In this document: positions 11,925 through 23,566 of the stretch, piece by piece
Position numbering within the stretch: position 1 is the stretch's first letter
Layout of the letters: the number at the start of each line of letters is the position of its first letter
NCBI RefSeq assembly: GCF_000143415.4
Contig: NW_003314335.1
Span: 526,113-590,112 of the forward strand
Reading direction: 5' to 3'
Source: Selaginella moellendorffii
Taxonomy: Eukaryota; Streptophyta; Lycopodiopsida; Selaginellales; Selaginellaceae
Length of the DNA stretch: 64,000 nt
Translations under genes and position numbers: made by a program
Notes under the pieces: generated by a model
Seen by the model: the letters and a program-made list of their open reading frames with translations, nothing else
Told to the model about the DNA's origin: nothing
Database searches by the model: none

Positions 11925-12998
11925 TGTAAGGAACCAACTCCCCAAGGTGTCGTAGGCTAAAGGATCCCCGAAAGCTTGACCAAAATGACAAAGAGTTCAT
12001 CGGATGGGACTGAGTCGGAGATCGAGTCCAAGACCGACTCTAAGACCGAGTTTGAGATAGAGTTCAGGATCGAGTCTGAGGCCGAATTGGAGACCAAGTT
12101 CAAGACAGAGTCTAAGATCCAAATCGGGTCCGAGATCGAGTCTGAGATCGAGTCTGAGACCGAGTCCGAAGTCGGGTCCGAGATTGAGTTTGAGACCAAG
12201 TCTGAGTACTAATACGGGTCAAGGGGTGAAAGCCCAAAGCGTGTGTTTCTCAGGAGGGGGGGGGGGCTGCAGGGGGTTCCAAAAGTATAATAGGGATAGT
12301 GAGGTCTAGGAACCAATCTTGAAGGAACTCCTAGTGGTGCTTCCAAACTGATTTAAGGTTGAGACTGGGGCCGAGGGGCCTTGGGTGGGAGTGAGCATGG
12401 ACTCGGGTGGTGCCGGAGGGGCCACCCAAGGAAGTGCTCAAGAGCAGCTCCCACTCCCGAAAGGGAAACTGATTGCAGTGCTCCCGGCTCTTGTGGAGTG
12501 GTGCCCCACTTGAGTACCTTGTGGCTCATTGGTCCTCGCCCTTCATAGGGGCTTGGGCCTTCCCTTCGGGATGGAAGTGGGGGGGTAGAGGTACCCATAT
12601 CGGGCCGTTAGGCCACGGTGTTTTGCCCTAGCGTCCCGAAGCAAGTGTTGCACCCAAGGCTTAGGATTTAGAGGGTCCATGATTAAGTCTTGTTGTACCA
12701 AGGGTGTTAGGAACCTAGAGGCTTGGTGTGTTTGGCTGCTTGTGCCTGCGGGAAGTGTAGCCAAACCTTAAGTCTAGTCTAACCTGGGGAGGGGGATTAG
12801 GAGAGATTTGGGAATCTGTGGATGGATGGCTAATGTTCCGTTGCTCGTGCAGTGAATAGTTGAAACCAAGTAGGACCAAGTAGGAGCTGGTACAATAGGT
12901 GGGAACCTTGGCGAGGGAACTTAGCAAAAGCCAAGGCAGTGTTGGTCGAATAGACGAGGTAAGCTGGCAAATTGGAAAGGAAAAATTTATGGCTTACA
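11925..12998 (+). repeat. Family B 5' LTR
   Basis: 1074-bp LTR that starts TGTAAGGAACCAACTCC and ends GGCTTACA. It contains a hexamer array based on GAGTCC/GAGACC (about 12009-12210), the block GGTGAAAGCCCAAAGCG, a G-run, and a TATA-like CCAAAAGTATAATAGGG (12225-12298). Its partner is 35581-36514, and a third copy is at 31536-33042. Confidence 0.88.
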
Positions 12999-13014
12999 AT
13001 TTGGTATCGAAGCC
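12999..13014 (+). promoter_or_regulatory. Primer binding site of family B
   Basis: TTTGGTATCGAAGC immediately follows the LTR. It is one or two changes from TGGTATCAGAGC, the complement of the initiator tRNA-Met 3' end used by many plant LTR elements. Confidence 0.8.
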
Positions 13015-13057
13015 TTTTCCTTAGTTCTAGCGAAGGATAGAGGCGGATTGCTGGGAG

Positions 13058-14675
13058 ATGGCAAAGGCAGGGCGCAAGTGAACCCAGGGGGAGACAGAAC
13101 CTTCGCCAGAGCTGGAGCCTTCAGTCGAACAAAAGGCTATGGATGAGGAATTTTTGGATGAGGAGGACTCTAGTGAGGAAACTTCCAAACAAGAGTCTGG
13201 TGGTGAGGTTCAGTTGTCCAAGGCTCGATTGGACGTTCTAGATGGATAATTGGGACAGACCAATGCCCTGCTGGAGACTCTCGTACGCAAGCTAAAGCGT
13301 GACGAGAAGTAGAAGAAAAAGCGAAAGACTGCAGATGCTGGTAGTGCAGAAGGTGCAGACCCTTCGGTAGGGATTGAGGCAGAACCAAACAAAGTCGAAT
13401 AGACCGAAGTGGAATCAACCCCTCAGGCAGTTTTCAAGTACAAACCAAAGCCCCCACCAGTGTTCAAGGGAGCGAATGACTATAAGGTGGTGGAGGATTG
13501 GTTTTATGATATGGAGGACTACTTCCGAGCGTTGCGGTTACCAAGCTCGGAGAAGGTCCCATGTGCAAAACCATACTTGGTAGATAATGCCAAGTCTTGG
13601 TGGAGAACGACGGAGGCCAACAAAGGACTAGTGGCCACTTGGGAAATGATGAAGGCGAGGATCCGCGCAACATATGTTCCTTCGAATGCTACTCTACACC
13701 TAAGGGATGAGTTGAGTAGGCTGAAGCAGATTGGAACCATTCAAGAGTATGTGAATGGATTTATGGCAAAAAAGATACTAGTCACGGATATGGGTGATAT
13801 GGATGCATTCCATGCCTTCATATCAGGCTTGCAAACCTGGGCTCGTGGTGAGATGATGCATTGGAACCTGACTAATTACAAAGAAGTGTTAGATGTGGCT
13901 ATCAAGGTGCATTTCAACGATAACTTACGAAAGGGGAACATGACGGGGTTGGGGTCCACATTTAGCAAAGGGGCCAAACCAAAAGGAACATATAGCAAAG
14001 GGAAATTCAAGAAGAGTTTCTCTAAGAATGAGTCATCGGGGTTTTAGAAAGGCAGATCCAGTGGCTAGCGAGCGAGTACATGGGGGAGTCAAGCAAACAG
14101 AGACAAACCCATGGATAAAAATATCAAGTCGTTTAGCAGCGTGGGAAACAACATATGCTACAACTGCGGTGAAATGGGACACTTTTCGAGGGAATGTCCT
14201 TACCCGAAGAAGGCCAGAGCCAATATGGCCATTAAGTCGGGTGAAATCCAAACTGAGGTATGTGATCCAGTCCCTAGCTCAAATTTACTTATTACACGAG
14301 CGACTTTGGTAGAGAGTCATTCACGATATCTATTAGCCCTTCGACGGAAGCTCGGAGGTAGCTTTGTTAAAATCCTTATTAATACGGGTGCTTCGGATAA
14401 TTTTATGGTTGCAGACATAGTCCGGCAAGCCGGACTAACGGTGCAGCGGCTGGGCGAACCAAGGACTATAGAGTTTTTTTAAGGCAGCCAAAGCACGGAT
14501 GAGGTACTTTGACAAGCGAGAGTTGAAGTAGGGACATGGAAGGTAGATATGGATTTCACTGTGTTGGATATGGCAGGATTTGATGTGATCTTTGGGATGG
14601 ATTGGTTCAATCAGTTCATGGTAGCCCTGCATGGACAAGGTAAGAACCTTGTGGTACTAATGAATGCCTAAGGAA
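13058..14675 (+). pseudogene. Family B gag and protease (decayed)
   Basis: One reading frame runs from an acidic leader (EEFLDEEDSSEETSKQES) through a Retrotrans_gag domain (open from 13409 to 14047; VFKGANDYKVVEDWFYDMED, then WARGEMMHWN). A CCHC zinc knuckle follows at about 14155-14200 (CYNCGEMGHFSREC), then an aspartic protease in which the active-site triad reads INTGAS instead of the normal DTGA (about 14370-14400), then the protease end (FDVIFGMDWFNQF). The frame is closed by several stops (TGA, TAA, TAG), each one C-to-T change from a sense codon. Gag packages the RNA and the protease matures the polyprotein. Both are now inactive. RT and RNase H are absent: the sequence resumes at 34174 in integrase. 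Confidence 0.85.
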
Positions 14676-14708
14676 GGAGATCTAGGGTGGAGGCCTAGGA
14701 TTTAAAGG

Positions 14709-16143
14709 TGTAAATGACTAGATTTTCTATTCTACTTTAGTCATTTAACCACACCTTTGACAACTTGGAGGAGTCTCATTCACAACCTCCTTAAGTCCAA
14801 TTCAGGACTTAGGACTTGCTAGTCCCGAGAATGGCATCCATGCCACTCATCCCTTACACTTGGTCCAAGTGCTTCACGTGTCCAGTCCCAAGACCGACAC
14901 CCAAAGGTACTACTGACATATCGGCCCATTATGCTAAGGCCATGCCCATTCACCTTTGCTGCACTAGTGGTCCAATACCACTTGCATCACAATCCCGTCT
15001 CTCCAAGACTAGGCCATCCGTCCACAAATGGTCATCCCAGATCCACTCCTTAGCATCCTTAGGATGCCCACAGACATGGGGAATAGCCTTCCCCAACATC
15101 CCTTTATTAGTTCCTACCAAGTCCCTTTTTCGTCCATGGCCATATTCCCCAACATTGCCACTAGATCAAGGCCCACAAGTCCGGCCACTAATTCCCATTG
15201 TCCTCTGGGACTTCCTCACCATATGACCATATCCATAGTCACTACACTAGAGGATTGCTCCTCCTCCTTTCCCCCATTTGGGACTTCGGGACAACATTTC
15301 AGAACACCGTGGCCCTACGCGAGCCCCGTGGGTACTCTCCCCACCTTCCACCTTTAGGTGCTCTAGCCATGGGCTTAGAGCGAGGTTCTGTTGAGCCACA
15401 CCAGGTATCCAAGTAGGTAGTGCCACCCACACTTGGACTGGGAGTATCGGCCAATCGATCTCTCGGGGGAACTAGAGCCGGCTCTTGAACACTTCACCAA
15501 GTTACCTCGCTTGTCGGTCTGTATTCACTCTAGTCTTGGACTTCCCAGTGGTCAATTCATCACCCAACACTGGGTCTGGTCTTCCTAGGCCAAACTAGCC
15601 TTTCTTGGCCAAACTGGCTCTACTACAGTCCTCCCCCTTACTATACTTTTGGAGCTCACCAAACCCCCTAGGGTTTGGGAGACGAATGCTTTGGGCTTTC
15701 ACCCTCTCAGACTTGAACTCGAACTCGGACTCGGACTTGGACTCAAACTTGGACTCGGACGCGGACCCAGACTCGGACCCGGACTTGGACTCGGACTCGG
15801 GCTCGGGCTCGGGCTCGGTCTCGGCCTCGGCCTCGGTCTCAGTCTCGGTCTCGGTCTCGACCTCGGACTCCATCTCGGGTCCTTTTTGGACTCCATCTCG
15901 GACTCCGTCTCGGTCCATCTCGGACTCCGTCTCGGTCCATCTTGGACTCCATCTTGGGTCCATCTTGGACTCCATCTCGGGTCCATCTCGGACTCCATCT
16001 CGGGTCCATCTTGGACTTCATCTCGGTCCATCTTGGACTCCATCTCGGGTCCATCTCAGACTCTGCCACGTGTCATGTGTTGGTCCTTTTGTGTCCCTTT
16101 TCTAGAGACTCACTTATTGCTTGCTTCATGCTTGTTCTTTGCA
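14709..16143 (-). repeat. Family A LTR R1 (3' LTR of the first A insertion)
   Basis: In plus-strand reading it starts TGTAAATGACTAGATTTTC, the inverted LTR end, directly after AAAGG (14704-14708), which recurs at 34169-34173 beyond the last A LTR. It contains the GAGTCC/GAGATGG array in inverted form (about 15710-16060). Its outer end is lost: near 16143 it passes straight into internal sequence. Confidence 0.82.
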
Positions 16144-18114
16144 AACTCCCTACTCACCATATGGTCTAACATTGACGATTCCACATTTTAGACTCTCTAT
16201 GGCATCGCAGTTCCTAGTAATAACATCCTTGAGCACTCTCTTGATTCTCCACTCCCAACTTGTATAACCACCGTTGGTTATGCCCTTCGATTCCTATGGT
16301 TTGGTTCTATCCCCTTACTACTTGCTTTTGGCTTCACAACTTTCCTTCGGTCATTTTCTTCTAGATTAGGAGGATAGCTTTGCACTTTCTATCATGCCTT
16401 AGCAAGTATTCTTAGGGGTGAACCGACCTGATAGCATAGGGAGTGGTTCCTTAGTCCAGGTATACTCATTTTATAATCCCACACACTGGGATTAACGTTG
16501 TTGCTTATGGGCCCTTACATGCCCATCACTAGCCTTGCCAAAATTTCATTTTTGGCTTTGTCCAATTCGGGTAAACAGTCTTTTTCTGTCTCCGCAACCT
16601 TGGACATTTGGATAGCACCTTCTATCCATCATTCACTAGGGACTTAGTCCCTTGGGCCTTATCTATTGCCCTTGCAATATTAAACACCACCTCCTAGTGT
16701 TCTAGAGTGTTTGGGTGTCCTAAATGATGGCCTCTTTGACAATGAGCATTTCCTTTTATGACATTGATTTATTATATCGCAACATAAGCAATTTATCCCC
16801 TATAAGGGTATATCTAACTTCCTTATGCATTAAGAAGTCTTGGGTAGCTACCTTCTACCAGTTTAACCAATTATCTTGCACCTTTTGCTTAGTTGCCTTA
16901 TAGTTGTCAAGTCCTACAACTCATTACTGGTGCTTCCACACCTTCATCATTGTTTTGGTCACCACACTCTACCACATGCCTTCTAGCTTAGGTTATGTCA
17001 TTCCCATTTTTGTTGGGATTCCCTTGGCAAGGGGTTTTTATGAACCCACCAACATAACCTCAAGATATCACACCTTAGCACATTTGGTGTCTCCACACCA
17101 TTGGCCCCATGAGCCTATCCTTATGACATTATTTATTAGTGTTTATGTCTTTGCCAAGACCAATATAGTTGTTCCTCATGCTAAGTATCCGTTAGCACCG
17201 CACCATAGTGTTTGCACCCAACTCTGAGCCAAAGTTGCTTTCTTCTGGGAACATCTTTCCCACAACTTTAGTATGGCACATTCTACCATCAATGAAATAC
17301 TTATTGTTCTCATACTTGAATTTTATGATCCTCCCCATACCTCATAGGGCATCATACACCTCAGTCCAAATGCTTCAACCAATCCCTTAGGACCATTCCT
17401 TGACTCCACTTGAGTCATCTAGCATTTTGGACTTTGCTAATTTAACAACCTACGAAGTCTTAGTCTTCAAGGTGCCAACTCGTTGGAATACAACTTCTTG
17501 TATTCATGTCCTACTCACAAGGACCATCTTTGCAAGTGTTATTCCGACACTTGATGATTTTCTTAGGGCTAACTTTTGCCCCTTATGACTACGTGTCCAT
17601 GTGATGAGAATAACAACTCATCTTTAAGTACACCCCTAACTCCTTGGGCTGTTCCAGCATTTATTAAAGGTAGCCCCAGCCGCCATTTCAAGGATACGTG
17701 TCTTCATTCGTATTTGACCTTCATGATCATTAATTCTTGTCTCAATTTCATGAGCACTAGCTTCACTATATGAGGTTAATCTTGTGACTCTTTTATTGTT
17801 TTTGGAGTCTCTATCTTTTCCGTGATCCCAACTATAGTTGTTTATCACAACTATATTAGCCAGTTTACTAAATCAAATGCTCATTTGGATCACATCCTCA
17901 ACTCTCCGAGGAAAACCTTATACTGTTCCCAAGATCCCAAAGTCGTTCCATTATTGGCCCCTTTCTATCCATTATCTCACCTACAAGTTCACACCTGGAC
18001 TGTAGTGGAGAGCCATGTCTTCCCGACTTGCTGCTCCTTAAGGATAGGCCCACTTCTAGGACCTTCCGATGCCAACACTAGTGGTGATATATTTCAGCAC
18101 CAATAAAAGTCGGA
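16144..18114 (-). mobile_element. Family A internal region, noncoding (inverted)
   Basis: Inverted counterpart of 23551-25520: the same order of sequence, strongly diverged, with no gag or pol motif. It begins next to LTR R2, where the primer site has been deleted (AAAAGTCGGA runs straight into TGTAAGCG). ORFs up to 107 codons occur but have no domain. Confidence 0.75.
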
Positions 18115-20042
18115 TGTAAGCGATTAAATTTTCCATTCTACTTTAGTCAATTAACCACACCTCCGACCACTTGGAGGAGTCTCATTCGCAACCTCCATCA
18201 GTCCAATTCAAGACTTAGGACTTGCTAGCCCCAAGAATGGCATCCATGCCACTCAACACTTGCACCTAGTCCAAGTGCTCCACGTGTCCGGTCCCAAGAC
18301 CGACACCCAAAGGTACCACTGACATCTCGGCCTGTTACACTAAGGCCATGCCCATTCACCTTTGCTGCACTAGTGGTCCAATACCACTTGCATCACCATC
18401 CCGTCTCTCCAAGACTGGGCCATCTGTCCATGAGTGGTCATCTTAGATCCACTCCTTAGCATCCTTAGGATGCCCACAGACCTAGGGAATCACCTTCCCC
18501 AAAGTCCCTTTGTCAGTTCCTACCAAGTCCCTTTCTGCCCCTGGCCGTATTTGCCAACACTGCCACTGGATCAAGGCCCATAGGCCCGACCACTAAGTCC
18601 CATGGTCCTCTAGGACTTCCTCACCACACGACTGTGTCCTTGGTCACTACCCCAGAGGACTGCTCCTCTTCCTTTCCACAGTCTGGGCCTTTGGGACAAC
18701 ATTTCGGAACACCGTGGACTTACGCGAGCCACCTGGGTACTCTCCCCGCCTTTCGCCTTTAGGTGCTCTAGCCATGGGCTTAGAGCGGGTTCCGTTGAGC
18801 CACGCCTGGTATCCAAGTAGGTAGTGCCACCCACACTTGGACTGGGAGCATCGGCCAGTCGATCTCCCGAGGGAACTAGAGCCGGCTCTTGAACACTTCA
18901 CCAAGCTACCCCGCTTGTCGGTCCGTATTCACTCTAGTCTTGGACTTCCCAGTGGTCAGTTCATCACCCAACACTGGGTCTAGCCTTCCTGGGCCAAACT
19001 AGCCTTTCCTAACCAAACTGGCTCCACTGCAGTCCTCCCCCTTACTATACTTTTGGAGCTCACCAAACCCCCTAGGGTCTGGGAGATGAACGCTTTGGGC
19101 TTTCACCCTCTCAGACTCGAACTCGGACTCGGACTCAGACTCGGACTCGGACTCGGACTCGGACTCGGGCTCGGGCTCGGTCTTAGCCTTGGCCTCGGTC
19201 TCGGTCTCGGTCCCGGTCTTGGTCCCGGTCTCGGTCTCGGTCCCGGTCTCGGTCCCGGTCTCGGTCCCGGTCTCGGTCCCAGTCTCGGTCTCGACCTCGG
19301 ACTCCATCTCGGGTCCTTCTCGGACTCCATCTCGGACTCCATCTCGGACTCCGTCTCGGTCCATCTCGGACTCCATCTCGAGTCCATCTCGGACTCCGTC
19401 TCGGTCCACCTCGGACTCCACCTCGGACTCCATCTCGGGTCCATCTCGGACTCCATCTCGGACTCCATCTCGGGTCCATCTCGGACTCCGTCTCGGTCCA
19501 CCTCGGACTCCACCTCGGACTCCATCTTGGGTCCATCTCGGACTCCAACTCGGACTCCATCTCGGGTCCATCTCGGACTCCGTCTCGGTCCACCTCGGAC
19601 TCCATCTCGTACTCCATCTCGGGTCCATCTCGGACTCCATCTTGGGTCCATCTCGGACTCCATCTTTGTCCACCTCGGACTCCACTTCGGGTCCATCTCG
19701 GGCTCCATATCGGACTCCATCTCGGACTCCACTTCGGACTCCATATCGGACTCCACTTTGGGTCCATCTCGGACTCCAACTAGGGTCCGTCTCGGACTCC
19801 ATCTCGGACACTTCCACGTGTCATGTGTTGGTCCTTTTTGGGTCCCTTTTTGGAGGCTCACCTATTGCTCGCTTCGTGCTTGTTCCTCGAGCACTTTGTT
19901 GGGAGTTCCACTCTCGCTCTCGACCTTCCAAGTCGGAGCTTTTAGTCCAAACGTGTTACGCTTGTTTGGCTTTCGCTTCGGCCGCTACCACGTGGCACCC
20001 TTTCCAGCTCCACTTTGGGGACTAGGGATTTTGTGTCTCACA
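18115..20042 (-). repeat. Family A LTR R2
   Basis: Complete inverted LTR of 1928 bp, from TGTAAGCGATTAAATTTTCC to GATTTTGTGTCTCACA. It has the longest GAGTCC/GAGATGG array in the window (about 19110-19810, inverted). It is flanked by A internal sequence on both sides: 5' internal on the left, polypurine end on the right (20043-20066). It is therefore shared by two internal regions, as in products of unequal recombination. Confidence 0.88.
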
Positions 20043-21768
20043 ACTCCACCACCCATAGACGAAGTTCGATGTCCTCATTGAACGGTAAACCATTTTATAA
20101 AGTAACACCCACATGTGTTACCATTTCCATCCTTGGTAACATCCACCTAGCCAATATTTGTCAATGGTTTGACATTGAAGGCTCACCATGCCTTCTCCAT
20201 ATTCGTCAATGGTTTGACACCAAAGGCTCACCATGCCTTGCCCATCCTCTAAGGAGGATAGTCTCTCCAACTTAGAGACTCACTTGACCACCTAGGGTGG
20301 TTTGCTCCTTTTTATTGGTTCAGTTCTCGCTAAACCCGTTAGAGACACCCTCTCTAACTCAATTCCACCACTCATTCTTGAGTAGTCACAGATTCCATTG
20401 ATCTACCTTTGCACTTTGGAACGTTCACTCTTGACTTTTTGGAGTCAATTTCCTAGGTGTCTCTGACACCTTGCCTTGCACATTTTGTGCAACTCCACTT
20501 CCCCTCCTAGGAAGTTCTCTACTCGAGGGCACCCTCATCCTCTTTTCCATTTTTGTGCCCCCATTGGCATTACGTTCCATTTATCATTATTTGTGCTAGG
20601 GTTGTCCACGGCCCTATCTTTTGGCTACTTAGTTGCTCCCTCACTTGGAGCCTTTCCTTTGCCAAATTGGAGCACTTGGGAATCCATCCTTGGAAGTCCA
20701 CTTCTTTTTCCGCAATCCGTTAGCATCAACCACATTAGTGTTCTTTGGCTAACTTTGCCACTTGGATTCTTTCCAATGGATTCCATGGCCCTATCTTGGG
20801 CACTCGTCTTTTGCTCCTATCCTTGGATTGTTGCACCAAGCAACATAGGATCATTACCTCCCTCCTTGAGGTATTCTTTTGGTTCCATAGCAAAGGATCT
20901 GTTTTGCCCAGACTAGGGTGTTCACCCCTAGTAAGTCTCCCCAACTGTTCTAGGTTCTCTTCCTAGCCCAACCTTGTGACCCACCCATGGGCCTGTCTCT
21001 GGAGACTATTTTCTTGAACTCATAATACCATTGTATTGTAGTAGTTCATTTCCCTTAGGTGTCTTTCCCATTTAGTCACCTTGACCAAGCCACACCTTTA
21101 TCAATAGTTCAAATCAACACTTTGAACTAAGAATCATATTCCTTAACTCAAACAAAGACCTTGTCCTTGTTTAGCCATAAGATCACCTAGTGATCTCATT
21201 TTGACCCCTTAATAGGTTTACTAATAGGAATTAGGTCTTCCAGACCTTACTAAGTTGTTGACTATGACCCCGGGGGCATCCCCCACACTTGGCGGTGCGC
21301 CCAAGCTAGCCCTTCCGGCCAAGGATCCATAGCAACTGAGACTGGGTGTCCCCATCTCATTCACCACGTCCTTGGTGCCTTTTGCACCAAAGTGTTCAAG
21401 TTAAATATGCCGAGCTTTCACTCTAAGCAATCTAACTGTGCATCACGACTCCGGGGCATCCCCCGCTTGGCGGTGTGCCCAAGCCAATCTCCTCATTGAG
21501 AGTCCATGACCACCGAAATATGAGTGTCCTCATATTCCAAACCATCACCACGCCCTAGCGATTTGGGACTCGAACCCAAGCACTAGAGGGTCGGGACTCG
21601 AACCCAACCTCCGTATATGCATCTACGGACGGCATCACCCAGGATGCCTGGCGTGACTCCCCACGCCGGTGCACCAACTTATACTCAAAGCGCGCTATAG
21701 ATCACAGCTTAGGAACCTAGTTCCTCCACATTGCCAAGTCCTCTCACTTGACAAGTCTGTGATCATGC
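20043..21768 (-). mobile_element. Family A internal region, 3' part (inverted, noncoding)
   Basis: Begins with the inverted polypurine region (ACTCCACCACCCATAGACG) and runs to GATCATGC, where LTR F1 begins. The corresponding forward sequence is 27755-29490, and another inverted copy is 62297-63114. Contains the inverted double tRNA-B-box-like motif near 21590-21615. No protein domains. Confidence 0.75.
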
Positions 21769-23550
21769 TGTGAGACACAAAATCCCTAGGCCCCAAAGTG
21801 GAGCCGGAAAGGGTGCCACGTGGTAGTGGCTGAAGCGAGAGCCAAACGAGCGTAACACGTTTGGACCAAAAGCTCCAACTTGAAAAGTCAAGAGCGGGAG
21901 TGGAACTCCCAAAGACGTGCTTGAGGAACGAGCACGAAGCGAGCAAAAAGCGAGGCTCCAAAAAGGGACCCAAAAGGACCAACACATGACACGTGGAAGT
22001 GTCCGAGATGGACTCGAGTTGGAGTCTGAAGTGGAGTCCGAGATGGACTCGAGTTGGAGTTCGAAGTGGAGTCCGAGATGGACCCGAGTTGGAGTCCAAA
22101 GTGGAGTCCGAGATGGACCCGAGATGGAGTCCAAGGTGGACCCGAGATGGACCCGAAATGGAATCCGAGATGGAGTCCGAGGTGGACCCGAGATGGACCC
22201 AAAATGGAGGCCGAGATGGAGTCCGAGATGGACCCGAGATGGAGTCCGAGATGGACCCGAAATGGAGTCCGAGGTGGACCCGAGATGGACCCGAAATGGA
22301 GTCCGAGATGGAGTCCGAGATGGACCCGAGATGGAGTCCGAGATGGACCCGAGATGGAGTCCGAGATGGACCTGAGATGGAGTCCGAGATGGAGTCCGAG
22401 ATGGAGTCCGAAGTTGAGACCGAGACCGAGACCGAGACTGAGACCAAGCCCGAGATCGGGTCCGAGAACGAGACCGAGGCCGAGACCGAGCCCGAGCCCG
22501 AGTCCGAGTCCGAATCTGAGTCCGAGTCCGAGTCCGAGTCCGAGTTCGAGTCTGAGAGGGTGAAAGCCCAAAGCGTTCGTCTCCCAGACCCTAGGGGGTT
22601 TGGTGAGCTCCAAAAGTATAGTAGGGGGAGGACTGCAGTGGAGCCAGTTTGGCTAGGAAAGGCCAATTTGGCCCAGGAAGGCCGGACCCAGTGTTGGGTG
22701 ATGAGCTGCCCACTGGGAAGTCCAAGACTAGAGTGAACACAGACCGACAAGCGGGGTAGCTTGGTGAAGTGTTCAAGAGCCGGCTCTAGTTCCCCCAGGA
22801 GATCGACTGGCCGATGCTCCCAGTCCAAGTGTGGGTGGCACTACCTACTTGGATACCTGGTGTGGCTCAACGGAACCCGCTCTAAGCCCATGGCTAGAGC
22901 ACCCAAGGGCAGAAGGCGAGGAGAGTACCCAGGTGGCTCGCGTAAGGCCACGGTGTTCCGAAATGTTGTCCCAAAGGCCCAGACTGTGGAAAGGAAGAGG
23001 AGCAGTCCTCTGGGGTAGTGACCAAGGACACAGTTGTGTGGTGAGGAAGTCCCAGAGGATTGTGGGACTTAGTGGTCGGGCCTGTGGGTCTCGATCCAGT
23101 GGCAGTGTTGGCAAACACGGCCAGGGGCAGAAAGGGACTTAGTGGGGACTGACAGAGGGATATTGGGGAAGGCTATTCCCCTTGTCGGTGGGCATCCTAA
23201 GGATGCTAAGGAGTGGATCTGAGATGACCACTCACGGAAGGTTTGCCTAGTCTTGGAGAGCCAAGACGGTGATGCAAGTGGTATTGGACTACCAGTGTAG
23301 CAAAGGTGATTGGGCATGGCCTTAGCGTAACGGGCTGCTATGTCGGTGGTACCTTTGAGTGTCGGTCACGGGATCGGACACGTGGAGCACTTGGACCAAG
23401 TGCAAATGTTGAGTGGCAGGGATGCCATTCTTGGGGCTAGCAAGTCCCAAGTCCTAGATTGGACTTATGGAGGTTGCAAATGAGACTCCTCCAAGTGGTC
23501 AGAGGTGTGGTTAAGTGACTAAAGTAGAATGGAAAATTTAGTCGCTTACA
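21769..23550 (+). repeat. Family A LTR F1 (5' LTR)
   Basis: 1782-bp LTR from TGTGAGACACAAAATCCC to AGTCGCTTACA. Order of parts: a U3-like start with CACGTG boxes, a 12-bp-unit array (GAGATGGAGTCC/GAGATGGACCC, about 22003-22410), a hexamer array (GAGACC/GAGTCC, about 22411-22552), the shared block GGTGAAAGCCCAAAGCG with CCAAAAGTATAGTAGGG (22559-22628), and a unique 900-bp remainder. Followed directly by a primer site. Confidence 0.9.
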
Positions 23551-23566
23551 ATTTGGTATCGGAGCT
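23551..23566 (+). promoter_or_regulatory. Primer binding site of family A
   Basis: TTTGGTATCGGAGC follows the F1 LTR end. One change (A to G) separates it from the tRNA-iMet complement, which is perfect in the copy at 43613 (TGGTATCAGAGC). Confidence 0.85.

Noticed and set aside
15595-16191. Several long overlapping ORFs (114-180 codons) on both strands
   Set aside because: They only translate the GAGTCC/GAGATGG array of LTR R1 (runs of Ser-Asp, Glu-Ser, Leu-Gly and similar) and are open in many frames at once.
18999-20081. ORFs of 198-342 codons in LTR R2
   Set aside because: Same array effect. The repeats are multiples of three without stops. No domain, and the composition is that of the repeat.
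21695-22828. 377-codon ORF and its overlaps in LTR F1
   Set aside because: The frame crosses the whole LTR array and unique flank on the antisense strand. It has no domain, and the frame is not kept in sister LTRs except through the array.
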